From Achatina immaculata (lineage: Eukaryota; Mollusca; Gastropoda; Stylommatophora; Achatinidae), in assembly GCA_009760885.1 (NCBI GenBank), contig CM019719.1, forward strand, positions 29,924,084 through 29,988,083: a DNA stretch of 64,000 nucleotides, written 5' to 3'. Positions 33,651-45,540 of this stretch are shown here, in pieces. Position 1 is the stretch's first letter, and the number at the start of each line of letters is the position of its first letter. The notes under the pieces are model-generated. The model was given only the letters and a program-made list of their open reading frames with translations, was not told the origin of the DNA and did not search any database. Made by a program: the position numbers and the translations under genes.

Positions 33651-33884
33651 CAAATGAATTAGTTTCTGTCCAATTAATCAATGTCCGTATTTCATCCCAA
33701 CCTTCCACGTCACGTGATTGGTTGTCTTCTGAACCGGTTTCATTCATGTATCCGCTCTAAGTCTTATTAATGAAAACTATTTCAGCTTTGTTGCCAGGTT
33801 TGTTGCTATGTTTGTTGCCAAGTGTGAGAGCTGGTGTGCTCAAAACTCAGTCAGGTGTCAGTATTCTGTGGTTACTGCTTTCGA

Positions 33885-34660
33885 CTCCCAGCTGGTCCTC
33901 GTCAACTCTCAGTTTCTCGTCCTCGTCAACTCACAGTTTCTCGTCCTCGTCAACTCACAGTTTCTCGTCCTCGTCAACTCACAGTTTCTGGTCCCCGTCG
34001 ACCCACAGTTTCTCGTCCTCTTCGACTCACAGTTTCTGGTCATCATCGACTCACAGTTTCACGTCCTCTTCGACTCACAGTTTCTGATCCTCGTCGACTC
34101 ACAGTTTCTCGTCTTCTTCGACTCACAGGTTCTGGTCCTCGTCGACTCACAGTTTCTCGTCCTTGTCGACTCACAGTTTCTGGTCCTTGTCGACTCACAG
34201 TTTCTGGTTCTCGTCGACTCACAGTTTCTCGTCCTCTTCGACTCACAGTTCCTGGTCATCATCGACTCAGTTTCTCGTCCTCGTCGACTCACAGTTTCTC
34301 GTCCTCGTCGACTCACAGTTTCTCGTCCTCGTCGACTCACAGTTTCTCGTCCTCGTCGACTCACAGTTTCTGGTCCTCGTCGACTCACAGTTTCTGATCT
34401 TCGTCGACTCACAGTATGTGGTCCTCGTCGACTCACAGTTTCTGGTCCTCGTCGATTCACAGTTTCTGGTCCTCGTCGACTCACAGTTTCTGATCTTCGT
34501 CGACTCACAGTTTCTGGTCCTTGTCGACTCACAGTTTCTGGTCCTTGTCGACTCACAGTTTCTGGTCATTGTCGACTCACAGTTTCTGGTCCTCGTCGAA
34601 TCACGGTTTCTGGTCCTCATCGACTCAGTTTCTCGTCCTCGCCCACTCATTGCTTCTAGT
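33885..34660. repeat. 24-bp minisatellite, about 32 copies
   Basis: Core 'tcgactcacagtttctggtc' plus 'ctcg'. Variants swap 'ctggtc' for 'ctcgtc' and 'cctcg' for 'cttcg' or 'catca'. Eight codons per unit keep frames of up to 283 codons open on both strands; they encode only the octamer repeat and are not genes. Confidence 0.97.
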
Positions 34661-34884
34661 TCTCACGTTTAGTGACAGCTTAATAAGTTGTAGCTGTTGT
34701 AAGTTATTGTAAGAACCAGTTTCCGGTTTCAAGATGGAGGGACGTTGTTCTTCTAGCTTGGCTCTGGCCCGTTGAGCAACGGCCTAACAAGCCGTTATTG
34801 TAAAACCAGCACCGGGTTTCTGAAACTGATTATACTTTTCCATGCAGGATGTCTCGTTACAACCTGTTAAATTACATTAAAAAA

Positions 34885-35470
34885 GTGCAAAATGTCAACC
34901 TCGGGTTATACAACACCAGAAATCAAGTCCCGCATTGCAATGGCTTCCAATACTTTCAATAAACTGTCTACTATCTGGAAGTCAAATACGCTCAGTAAAA
35001 CCTCGAAACTTAAAATTTTCAACTCCTGTGTGATTCCAGTGTTAACATACGGTTGTGAGAGTTGGAAGTCGACCAGTCTACACAATCAAAGACTTGATGC
35101 ATTTGAGAACAAATGTCTCCGTTGACTATTGAACATCAGATGGTCCGACTTTAAATCGAACGAGTCAGTAAGACAAGAGTCGAACCAAATCTACATATCA
35201 AGATACATCAAAAGACGTCGATGGGCCTATCTCGGCCACGTTCTCAGAATGGACGAATCCAGACTCCCTCGCCAAGCACTCACATGGTCAGCCAAGGGCA
35301 AAAGAAAGCAGGCCACAGGAGACGACGTAGAACCATCACTAGAGAGAGTACAACTTTGGGATTCAAGTCCCTCCAAGACCTGCAGCGGGCGGCGGCGAGT
35401 CGTCAGACATGGAAAGATATGATTTCCACCCTATGAGTCAATGCTGGCCTAAGAGGAATGTCAATAAAAA
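34885..35470 (+). mobile_element. LINE 3' end (ORF2 C-terminus), family E
   Basis: Plus-strand frames encode IKSRIAMASNTFNKLSTIWK, CVIPVLTYGCESWKS, then after a TGA at 35123-35125 a second frame with RRRWAYLGHVLRMDESRLPR and QALTWSAKGKRKQ. A frameshift near 35320 moves to ITRESTTLGFKSLQDLQRAA ending in MISTL. This is the thumb and C-terminal region of a non-LTR ORF2; the catalytic domain is absent. Confidence 0.85.
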
Positions 35471-35735
35471 ATTGTAAGTCCTGCACGTATATTTTTTTGT
35501 TGTGATTTTATACACAATAAGTCATGTAGCAAGAATGTTTCAAATCTTAAAAAAAAAAACAAAACAAACAAACCAGGGTGTCCTGTTATGCCATGGAGAC
35601 ACCGATGGAATATTGAGCAAGTATCACCAGAAGGTGATGTAGTCGCATCATACTTGGTTTCCTTATTTCTACTCCAACGCCAGAAAGAACCAGATATCAG
35701 TTTCTATAGTTTTGTGGTTGTTCGTCTTCTTTCGG
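35471..35735. other. Short spacer
   Basis: A-rich; no feature recognised. Confidence 0.3.
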
Positions 35736-35737
35736 GT

Positions 35738-35812
35738 TCAAACTAGAGATCTCCTCTATCAGAGACGAGTTCCCTTATCCTCTCCGCTAAAGTAGGATCT
35801 CTTCATTGTGTA
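35738..35812 (-). mobile_element. tRNA-like SINE head, antisense
   Basis: The reverse complement has 'tttagcggagaggataaggg' as A-box region and 'agtttgaacccg' as B-box, with tRNA-like spacing. No acceptor pairing confirmed, so a pseudogene or SINE head is preferred. Confidence 0.55.
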
Positions 35813-36156
35813 CGAAAATATTTGCGAAAGCAGTAGGAAGATTTCTTTCTTATTATTTCATGAATACTGCCTGCTTCAGCGATGTTTAGTATTTTCAACA
35901 GTTAAATTGATTGCCCACAGTATGTAGCCCAGATCTGGGGCGCTAACGGCGCCAGGATATAAGATTACGGAAACACTTCTATGACAAGGGAGGCCACCGG
36001 AGATTACTGAGAAAGGGCGCCATGAGAGAATTTGCTAGATGGACAGAAATAAATCATTTTAGAGGGTCTATCATATTCATCAGTCGTGTCCCAAGATCTG
36101 AGATGGCTATAATGGACAGGGGCATTAGTCATTTCGAATACTAACCCAAAGGTATT
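35813..36156. other. Spacer before the 34-bp array
   Basis: A stretch around 36010-36145 reads FARWTEINHFRGSIIFISRV on the plus strand and looks protein-like, but I do not recognise a family and it is short. Confidence 0.35.
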
Positions 36157-38207
36157 TGTCTGTTCTCACCTCCAGCTACTTAACTGTCAGTGTCTGTTCT
36201 CACCTCCAGCTAATTAACTACCAGTGTCTGCTCTCACCTCCAGCTAATTAACTGTCAGTGTCTGCTCTCACCTCCAGCTAATTAACTACCAGTGTCTGTT
36301 CTCACCTCCAGCTACTTAACTACCAGTGTCTGTTCTCACCTCCAGCTAATTAACTACCAGTGTCTGCTCTCACCTCCAGCTACTTAACTACCAGTGTCTG
36401 TTCTCACCTCCAGCTACTTAACTACCAGTGTCTGCTCTCACCTCCAGCTACTTAACTACCAGTGTCTGTTCTCACCTCCAGCTACTTAACTACCAGTGTC
36501 TGCTCTCACCTCCAGCAACTTAACTACCAGTGTCTGTTCTCACCTCCAGCAACTTAACTACCAGTGTCTGCTCTCACCTCCAGCAACTTAACTACCAGTG
36601 TCTGTTCTCACCTCCAGCAACTTAACTACCAGTGTCTGTTCTCACCTCCAGCAACTTAACTACCAGTGTCTGTTCTCACCTCCAGCTACTTAACTACCAG
36701 TGTCTGTTCTCACCTCCAGCTACTTAACTACCAGTGTCTGTTCTCACCTCCAGCAACTTAACTACCAGTGTCTGTTCTCACCTCCAGCAACTTAACTACC
36801 AGTGTCTGTTCTCACCTCCAGCTACTTAACTACCAGTGTCTGTTCTCACCTCCAGCAACTTAACTACCAGTGTCTGCTCTCACCTCCAGCAACTTAACTA
36901 CCAGTGTCTGTTCTCACCTCCAGCAACTTAACTACCAGTGTCTGTTCTCACCTCCAGCAACTTAACTACCAGTGTCTGTTCTCACCTCCAGCAACTTAAC
37001 TACCAGTGTCTTCTCTCACCTCCAGCAACTTAACTACCAGTGTCTGTTCTCACCTCCAGCAACTTAACTACCAGTGTCTGTTCACACCTCCAGCAACTTA
37101 ACTACCAGTGTCTGTTCTCACCTCCAGCTACTTAACTACCAGTGTCTTCTCTCACCTCCAGCAACTTAACTACCAGTGTCTGTTCTCACCTCCAGCAACT
37201 TAACTACCAGTGTCTGTTCACACCTCCAGCAACTTAACTACCAGTGTCTGTTCTCACCTCCAGCTACTTAACTACCAGTGTCTGCTCTCACCTCCAGCTA
37301 CTTAACTGTCAGTGTCTGTTCTCACCTCCAGCAACTTAACTACCAGTGTCTGTTCTCACCTCCAGCAACTTAACTACCAGTGTCTGTTCTCACCTCCAGC
37401 TACTTAACTGTCAGTGTCTGTTCTCACCTCCAGCTACTTAACTGTCAGTGTCTGTTCTCACCTCCAGCAACTTAACTACCAGTGTCTGTTCTCACCTCCA
37501 GCTACTTAACTGTCAGTGTCTGTTCTCACCTCCAGCTACTTAACTGTCAGTGTCTGTTCTCACCTCCAGCTACTTAACTACCAGTGTCTGTTCTCACCTC
37601 CAGCAACTTAACTACCAGTGTCTGTTCTCACCTCCAGCAACTTAACTACCAGTGTCTGTTCTCACCTCCAGCTACTTAACTACCAGTGTCTGTTCTCACC
37701 TCCAGCTACTTAACTGTCAGTGTCTGTTCTCACCTCCAGCTACTTAACTGTCAGTGTCTGTTCTCACCTCCAGCAACTTAACTACCAGTGTCTGTTCTCA
37801 CCTCCAGCTACTTAACTACCAGTGTCTGTTCTCACCTCCAGCTACTTAGCTACCAGTGTCTGTTCTCACCTCCAGCTACTTAACTGTCAGTGTCTGTTCT
37901 CACCTCCAGCTACTTAACTACCAGTGTCTGTTCTCACCTCCAGCTACTTAACTACCAGTGTCTGTTCTCACCTCCAGCTACTTAACTACCAGTGTCTGTT
38001 CTCACCTCCAGCTACTTAACTACCAGTGTCTGTTCTCACCTCCAGCTACTTAACTGTCAGTGTCTGCTCTCACCTCCAGCTACTTAACTACCAGTGTCTG
38101 CTCTCACCTCTAGCTACTTAACTACCAGTGCCTGTTCTCACCTCTAGCTACTTAACTACCAGTGCCTGTTCTCACCTCTAGCTACTTAACTACCAGTGCC
38201 TGTTCTC
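36157..38207. repeat. 34-bp minisatellite, left block, about 60 copies
   Basis: Unit 'tgtctgttctcacctccagc' plus 'tacttaactaccag'. Variants include 'caacttaac', 'taattaac', 'ctgtcag' for 'ctaccag' and 'gctctc' for 'gttctc'; the last three units share 'gcctgttctc' and 'cctcta'. The block stops at an 8-bp target site used by the inserted LINE. Confidence 0.98.
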
Positions 38208-39674
38208 GACTGGGCCTGATAATATAACAATAGAAGAAATAGAAGCACTAGAGGAGACAGGAATAAAAATAATAACCAAGTTACTGAATGACATTTACAA
38301 CAGTGGTTATATTCCCAGTGACCTGATTAAATCCACGTTTATAGCACTACCAAAGAAACCTGGTGCAAAGGAATGTGACGACCACCGGACTATCAGCATC
38401 TCATGTCACATAACGAAGCTACTTCTGAGAATCATTATGAGAAGAACAAGGAAAAAGATAAAAATGGAAATAGCAGATGAACAGTTTGGATTTGTTGAAG
38501 GAAAGGGAACACACAATGCCATTTATGCTTTACGAACACTAACAGAAAGAGCTTTAGAAGTACAGAAAGATCTCTACTTATGCTTCATTGATTACACCAA
38601 GGCATTTGATAAGGTGAAACATAGTGAAATTATTAAAATGCTTGAAGACATCAATATAGATGGCAAAGACCTGAGGATTGTAAAACATCTATACTGGCAG
38701 CAAGAAGCAGCAGTTCGAGTTGAAAATAGAATTGGAAAATATCAACCTATAAAACAAGGGGTGCGACAAGGATGTGTACTATCTCCAGACCTTTTTTCTC
38801 TGTATAGCGAGAATATTCTAAGAACAATCATCACAAAACCAGGCATAAAAATTGGAGGATACAATATTAACAACCTTCGGTATGCTGACGACACAGTACT
38901 GATAGCAGAGAACCAACAAGACCTGCAAAATCTCTTGGATAAAGTCGCCAAAGAAAGTGAACAGAAAGGCCTTACTTTGAACATCAAAAAGACAGAGACT
39001 ATGGCTATATCTAAGAAACAGAATCCACCAGCATGCAGTATTAAATTAAACGGAACTGTTCTAAAGCAGGTGCAGAAATTCAAATACCTTGGAGCAGTAA
39101 TAACTTCAGATGGGAAATGCAGAACAGAAATTAGGAACAGAATAGGCCAAGCAAAGACTGCATTTCAGAGAATGAGAAACATATTGACCAACACATCCTT
39201 ATCAATGAATGTTAGAAAACGAGTACTAAAATGCTATATTGAACCTATCTTGTTATATGGAAGTGAATCATGGACAATAGGCAAGTCTGCACAAAAATCA
39301 TTGGAAGCAGCAGAAATGTGGTTTATTAGAAGAATGTTGCGAATCCCCTGGACAGCAACAATAACTAATGAAGAATGTAGGAGAAGAGCTGGAGAGACAA
39401 AAAACCTTGTCAAAAAGATAAGAGAGAGACAATGTACTTTCATAGGACATGCAATGAGAAGAGGGGGCATTGAAAATATTATAACAACAGGAAAAATAGA
39501 AGGAAGAAGATGAAGAGGAAGACCAAGAGAAATGATACTGGACAGTCTGACGGGATGGTGTGAGAGGAGATCACCAACTGAGCTGATGGCATGCATGAAG
39601 GATCGCGTACTCTGGAGAAGCATAATAGCCAACGCCAGTCGGCACGGCACATGATGATGATGATGATGATGATG
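38208..39674 (+). mobile_element. RTE-type LINE (family A), 5'-truncated, in the array
   Basis: A 1.47-kb insertion holding the reverse transcriptase and C-terminal region of an RTE/BovB-like ORF2, ending in eight ATG units (39651-39674). The 8-mer 'ctgttctc' at 38200-38207 is repeated at 39676-39683, so the array phase is reset by a target-site duplication. The 5' part, including any endonuclease, is missing. A related antisense relic lies at 49279-50110. Confidence 0.95.
38212..39654 (+). pseudogene. RTE-type reverse transcriptase, one in-frame stop
   Basis: The enzyme would copy its own RNA at a nicked target. The frame is open from 38182, with LINE-derived codons from 38212 ([10 protein letters not shown], then FIALPKKPG); the first ATG is at 38437, so the true start has been lost. 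Visible RT motifs: [43 protein letters not shown] and the catalytic LRYADDTV with YADD at 38881-38892. Then come [35 protein letters not shown] and RRR-rich C-terminal sequence. A TGA at 39511-39513 interrupts the basic GRR/RGRPRE motif, and the frame then runs on to a TGA at 39652-39654. All RT core residues are kept, so this copy looks young. Family assignment follows the similarity of its C-terminus to BovB-like RTE elements. Confidence 0.92.
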
Positions 39675-41405
39675 TCTGTTCTCACCTCCAGCAACTTAAC
39701 TGTCAGTGTCTGCTCTCACCTCCAGCTACTTAACTGTCAGTGTCTGCTCTCACCTCCAGCTACTTAACTGTCAGTGTCTGCTCTCACCTACAGCTACTTA
39801 ACTGTCAGTGTCTGTTCTCACCTTCAGCTACTTAACTACCAGTGTCTGTTCTCACCTACAGCTACTTAACTGTCAGTGTCTGCTCTCACCTACAGCTACT
39901 TAACTGTCAGTGTCTGCTCTCACCTCCAGCTACTTAACTACCAGTGTCTGTTCTCACCTCCAGCTACTTAACTGTCAGTGTCTGCTCTCACCTACAGCTA
40001 CTTAACTGTCAGTGTCTGCTCTCACCTCCAGCTACTTAACTACCAGTGTCTGCTCTCACCTACAGCTACTTAACTGTCAGTGTCTGTTCTCACCTTCAGC
40101 TACTTAACTACCAGTGTCTGTTCTCACCTCCAGCTACTTAACTGTCAGTGTCTGCTCTCACCTACAGCTACTTAACTGTCAGTGTCTGCTCTCACCTCCA
40201 GCTACTTAACTGTCAGTGTCTGCTCTCACCTCCAGCTACTTAACTGTCAGTGTCTGCTCTCACCTCCAGCTACTTAACTGTCAGTGTCTGCTCTCACCTA
40301 CAGCTACTTAACTGTCAGTGTCTGCTCTCACCTCCAGCTACTTAACTGTCAGTGTCTGTTCTCACCTCCAGCTACTTAACTACCAGTGTCTGTTCTCACC
40401 TCCAGCTACTTAACTGTCAGTGTCTGTTCTCACCTCCAGCTACTTAACTGTCAGTGTCTGTTCTCACCTCCAGCTACTTAACTACCAGTGTCTGTTCTCA
40501 CCTCCAGCTACTTAACTACCAGTGTCTGTTCTCACCTCTAGCTACTTAACTACCAGTGTCTGTTCTCACCTCTAGCTACTTAACTACCAGTGTCTGTTCT
40601 CACCTCCAGCTACTTAACTACCAGTGTCTGTTCTCACCACCAGCTACTTAACTACCAGTGTCTGTTCTCACCTCCAGCTACTTAACTACCAGTGTCTGTT
40701 CTCACCTCCAGCTACTTAACTACCAGTGTCTGCTCTCACCTACAGCTACTTAACTACCAGTGTCTGCTCTCACCTTCAGCTACTTAACTACCAGTGTCTG
40801 CTCTCACCTACAGCTACTTAACTACCAGTGTCTGCTCTCACCTACAGCTACTTAACTACCAGTGTCTGCTCTCACCTACAGCTACTTAACTACCAGTGTC
40901 TGCTCTCACCTACAGCTACTTAACTACCAGTGTCTGCTCTCACCTTCAGCTACTTAACTACCAGTGTCTGTTCTCACCTACAGCTACTTAACTACCAGTG
41001 TCTGTTCTCACCTCCAGCTACTTAACTACCAGTGTCTGCTCTCACCTCCAGCTACTTAACTACCAGTGTCTGCTCTCACCTACAGCTACTTAACTACCAG
41101 TGTCTGTTCTCACCTCCAGCTACTTAACTACCAGTGTCTGTTCTCACCTCCAGCTACTTAACTGTCAGTGTCTGTTCTCACCTTCAGCTACTTAACTACC
41201 AGTGTCTGTTCTCACCTCCAGCTACTTAACTACCAGTGTCTGTTCTCACCTCCAGCTACTTAACTACCAGTGTCTGTTCTCACCTCCAGCTACTTAACTA
41301 CCAGTGTCTGCTCTCACCTCCAGCTACTTAACTACCAGTGTCTGTTCTCACCTCCAGCTACTTAACTGTCAGTGTCTGCTCTCACCTCCAGCTAATTAAC
41401 TGTCA
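39675..41405. repeat. 34-bp minisatellite, right block, about 50 copies
   Basis: Same unit as the left block, continuing after the LINE. It is enriched in 'cctacagc' and 'ctgtcag' variants, which are rare or absent on the left, while the 'caacttaac' variant common on the left is almost missing. The final unit has 'taattaac' and belongs to the duplicated segment starting at 41369. Confidence 0.98.
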
Positions 41406-41840
41406 GTGCATGTATATACATATATGGCCCATGCCAATCAGGCGTTGATTGTCATTGATTTCTACAACCGTCTATACTTTGCTATTTCTGTGAGATTTTT
41501 GTTGGACCGTGTTCCATGCCACTCTTTTAATCCGTCAAGTATCTTGTTTCTTAGTCTTCCTCTGTTCCTTTGTCCTTCCGGTTTTCCCCCTTTTACTACA
41601 TGTTCCAGCTTTCCTCTTCTCAAAAACATGTCCTACAAGTCTGGATTGTCGTATTCTGAATTGTGCCAGGAATTCTCTCTTTTGCCCAGCCTCATTTACA
41701 ACCTTGTTTTTTTTTTCTCCTTGGCTGTCCATGTTATTCTCATCATTCTTCTCAGGGATCACATCCCCACTGCTTCCTGTGCTTCTCTCATGCTCTTGGT
41801 TTCTGTACATGCTTCGCATCCATATAACTTTATGCATATA
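41406..41840 (-). mobile_element. Antisense LINE ORF2 C-terminal fragment
   Basis: The minus-strand frame 41535-41837 reads SGDVIPEKNDENNMDSQGEK, KVVNEAGQKREFLAQFRIRQ, SRLVGHVFEKRKAG and GKTGRTKEQRKTKKQDT. This is the basic C-terminal part of a non-LTR ORF2 (cf. the RLxGHxxR and GRxRxT pattern), continuing past a stop with a WHGT-like element. Eroded and incomplete. Confidence 0.7.
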
Positions 41841-41849
41841 ACGTAACCA

Positions 41850-42430
41850 CGAGAGTGTATATATGTTTATGTATATACTCGCATGTATATATGCTGCGGG
41901 TGTATATGCACATTATGTGTATATGTGTACAATCGAGCATGTATGTTTGTGAATGTACACAAGTATAACCGCGAGTGACTATGTGTATGTGTGGTATGTA
42001 TTTACATAACAACCTCTGTATGTGAATGTTTATGTAGTGTGTAGTTATAACTACAAGTGTATATGTATATTTGTGTATATATGTAGTTATACTACAAGTG
42101 AATGGGTATATTTATGTATATATGTAATTATAACCACTAGTGTATGTGTTTATTTTGTATATGTAATTATAGTTACGAGTGTTATGTGTGTATTTATATA
42201 GTTACAACCACAACTGAATGCGTATATTTATGTATGTATGTAGTTATAACTACTAACGTATGCGTATATTTATGTATATGTGTAGTTATAATCGCGAGGA
42301 TATGTGTATATTTATTTGTATGTGTAGTTATAGCTACAAGTGTTGTGTGTATATTTATGTATGTATGCAGTTATAACTACGTATTTCTGCGTATATTTAT
42401 CTATGTATGTCTTTGTTCGTGTGAGTGCAC
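41850..42430. repeat. Diverged 41-bp TATG-rich tandem repeat
   Basis: Units resemble 'gtatatttatgtatgtatgt' plus 'agttataactac'. The phrase 'tgtagttataactaca' at 42040-42055 is a perfect 16-bp palindrome. The Cys/Tyr/Val-rich 116-codon frame is an artefact of the repeat. The same array recurs at about 43678-44258 in copy 2. Confidence 0.85.
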
Positions 42431-43196
42431 GTACATTTTTGTTTATATGAAGCGAGCTGTAGATCCGGTCGAGACAGCGAATCAGTGGCTGTAATTTCTG
42501 TATGTTTCAGTTTTCCTTTCTTGCTCTACACGAGCACAGGAAGTGAGTGGTAAATTAATTTCGTGTGCATGAAAAGTCTGTGGAGATTACACGAGATAGA
42601 CTACCTTCCCAGCCATGCCATGACTCGAGCATTCCAAGACGCTCAGAAACTCTTGTCTTGGTTTGAGTTATTTCCTCCTCAAGCCCTTTTCCTCCCTGCG
42701 TCATTCTCATGAACGGAATAGGAAACAAATAACCTTGATCGAAGCTTGTTTCAAGCAGGATTCAAACGTGCTTTCTGCAGAATTAGTTTAAGGTTAGGAT
42801 TTTCAGGATTGTTAATTTGGAGTAGACGTGGGAGAAATCAATAATGGCAACTAATTATTTTTCTTTAATCCTTATTTGATCGTTATATTTATAATGATTT
42901 CCCGTTTGGGGATAATTTTTGGGTTTATGTTTATTTTTTTATGAAGTTGCACGCGAAAAATGTTATTTCTTGCCAGGTCGAACATGAAATTTGTTTTAGC
43001 TTCTTCTTAAACTGGACAAAAGCTTGTTGCCGGAGAAAAGTCATAGAAGCAACAACAGAGGCAGGTTTGCATAGATCTTAACTATTTCAATCCTGAATTA
43101 GTTTCCATGCTTCGCCAGAATAAAATTTTTAAACATTTCGGTAGAAAGAAACGGAAAGGAAGTTACTGTGTGATATTAAAACATGCTGTTGGATTT

Positions 43197-45026
43197 TCAG
43201 TGTCTGCTCTCACCTCCAGCTAATTAACTGTCAGTGCATGTATATACATATATGGCCCATGCCAATCAGGCGTTGATTGTCATTGATTTCTACAACCGTC
43301 TATACTTTGCTATTTCTGTGAGATTTTTGTTGGACCGTGTTCCATGCCACTCTTTTAATCCGTCAAGTATCTTGTTTCTTAGTCTTCCTCTGTTCCTTTG
43401 TCCTTCCGGTTTTCCCCCTTTTACTACATGTTCCAGCTTTCCTCTTCTCAAAAACATGTCCTACAAGTCTGGATTGTCGTATTCTGAATTGTGCCAGGAA
43501 TTCTCTCTTTTGCCCAGCCTCATTTACAACCTTGTTTTTTTTTTCTCCTTGGCTGTCCATGTTATTCTCATCATTCTTCTCAGGGATCACATCCCCACTG
43601 CTTCCTGTGCTTCTCTCATGCTCTTGGTTTCTGTACATGCTTCGCATCCATATAACTTTATGCATATAACGTAACCACGAGAGTGTATATATGTTTATGT
43701 ATATACTCGCATGTATATATGCTGCGGGTGTATATGCACATTATGTGTATATGTGTACAATCGAGCATGTATGTTTGTGAATGTACACAAGTATAACCGC
43801 GAGTGACTATGTGTATGTGTGGTATGTATTTACATAACAACCTCTGTATGTGAATGTTTATGTAGTGTGTAGTTATAACTACAAGTGTATATGTATATTT
43901 GTGTATATATGTAGTTATACTACAAGTGAATGGGTATATTTATGTATATATGTAATTATAACCACTAGTGTATGTGTTTATTTTGTATATGTAATTATAG
44001 TTACGAGTGTTATGTGTGTATTTATATAGTTACAACCACAACTGAATGCGTATATTTATGTATGTATGTAGTTATAACTACTAACGTATGCGTATATTTA
44101 TGTATATGTGTAGTTATAATCGCGAGGATATGTGTATATTTATTTGTATGTGTAGTTATAGCTACAAGTGTTGTGTGTATATTTATGTATGTATGCAGTT
44201 ATAACTACGTATTTCTGCGTATATTTATCTATGTATGTCTTTGTTCGTGTGAGTGCACGTACATTTTTGTTTATATGAAGCGAGCTGTAGATCCGGTCGA
44301 GACAGCGAATCAGTGGCTGTAATTTCTGTATGTTTCAGTTTTCCTTTCTTGCTCTACACGAGCACAGGAAGTGAGTGGTAAATTAATTTCGTGTGCATGA
44401 AAAGTCTGTGGAGATTACACGAGATAGACTACCTTCCCAGCCATGCCATGACTCGAGCATTCCAAGACGCTCAGAAACTCTTGTCTTGGTTTGAGTTATT
44501 TCCTCCTCAAGCCCTTTTCCTCCCTGCGTCATTCTCATGAACGGAATAGGAAACAAATAACCTTGATCGAAGCTTGTTTCAAGCAGGATTCAAACGTGCT
44601 TTCTGCAGAATTAGTTTAAGGTTAGGATTTTCAGGATTGTTAATTTGGAGTAGACGTGGGAGAAAATCAATAATGGCAACTAATTATTTTTCTTTAATCC
44701 TTATTTGATCGTTATATTTATAATGATTTCCCGTTTGGGGATAATTTTTGGGTTTATGTTTATTTTTTTTATGAAGTTGCACGCGAAAAATGTTATTTCT
44801 TGCCAGGTCGAACATGAAATTTGTTTTAGCTTCTTCTTAAACTGGACAAAAGCTTGTTGCCGGAGAAAAGTCATAGAAGCAACAACAGAGGCAGGTTTGC
44901 ATAGATCTTAACTATTTCAATCCTGAATTAGTTTCCATGCTTCGCCAGAATAAAATTTTTAAACATTTCGGTAGAAAGAAACGGAAAGGAAGTTACTGTG
45001 TGATATTAAAACATGCTGTTGGATTT
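43197..45026. repeat. 1.83-kb direct tandem duplication, copy 2
   Basis: 1830 bp. The only differences from copy 1 that I found are one extra A at about 44665 ('gagaaaatc' against 'gagaaatc') and one extra T in the T run near 44768, both homopolymer length changes. The junction reads 'gctgttggattttcagtgtc', joining the unit's end to its start inside a 34-bp repeat unit. Confidence 0.97.
43234..43668 (-). mobile_element. Antisense LINE fragment, duplicated copy
   Basis: Identical to 41406-41840 by virtue of the 1.83-kb duplication; the minus-strand frame is 43363-43665. Confidence 0.7.
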
Positions 45027-45284
45027 TTTAAAATTTAGACATTGCCGGAGCGTTGATTCAAGATCTACCAATAATACCGGTGCTGTGTTGGAATGAAAGA
45101 GTTAATAAACATCATTGTTGAAACGCCACGTGTACAAAAAAATAAATAAATAAATACGTTTTTAAAAGTCAGCAAGTGGCACGATTGAGGAAATAGAGAC
45201 CGTAGCTAAATCGCAGCTATCAACACTTAACCCAACGAGAAGTCAGTCTCCGCAGTCTTGTCTTGTCTTGTGCTATCTCCCTGT
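45027..45284. other. Short spacer
   Basis: No feature recognised beyond an AAATAAAT patch near 45139. Confidence 0.3.
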
Positions 45285-45540
45285 AACTACGAGCTGGTGT
45301 TTTTTGCAGCCGATGCTGTGAAGGTGTTGAGGCAGACCATCGCATCGGTTTAGGAGCGGGCTGTGGCAGCTATTTTTTCAGTCCCGGAGTGGAGCTAAAA
45401 AGCAGGGAGTATGCAGTACTTCTTTAGCAGACTCCACCATCATGAGGACTTCGGCGATCCCTGCCCCGCTACCCAAGCTAGGCCTGTTACTGGGGTGGGG
45501 GAGGGTACCAACGGAGAGGTGGGGTAGGGTCTTGGTCAGC
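45285..45540 (+). mobile_element. LINE family D 3' UTR copy
   Basis: Shares ordered blocks with 24470 (reverse) and 54480: 'gcagccgatgctgtgaaggt', 'gcgggctgtggcagctattt', 'agcagactccaccatcatga' and 'tagggtcttggtcagctatg'. No ORF2 sequence is attached, so it is a truncated copy. It leads directly into the 34-bp array at 45537. Confidence 0.8.

Larger units (their letters stand above)
41369..43196. repeat. 1.83-kb direct tandem duplication, copy 1
   Basis: Begins within the last 34-bp unit and runs 1828 bp. It contains an antisense LINE fragment (41406-41840), a diverged 41-bp TATG/TTATA repeat (about 41850-42430) and unique sequence. Copy 2 follows directly, without spacer. Translated frames in the two copies are identical over every frame compared. 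Confidence 0.97.

Noticed and set aside
33808..34659. 283-codon and overlapping frames on both strands
   Set aside because: Produced by a 24-bp (8-codon) tandem repeat; no independent coding evidence.
36157..41405. Regular 34-bp repeats resembling a CRISPR array
   Set aside because: Units are directly adjacent with no unique spacers, there are no cas genes, and the surrounding sequence is eukaryotic.
41406..41846. 146-codon plus-strand frame (and its identical copy at 43234)
   Set aside because: It is the opposite strand of an antisense LINE fragment; the duplicate arises from the 1.83-kb duplication.
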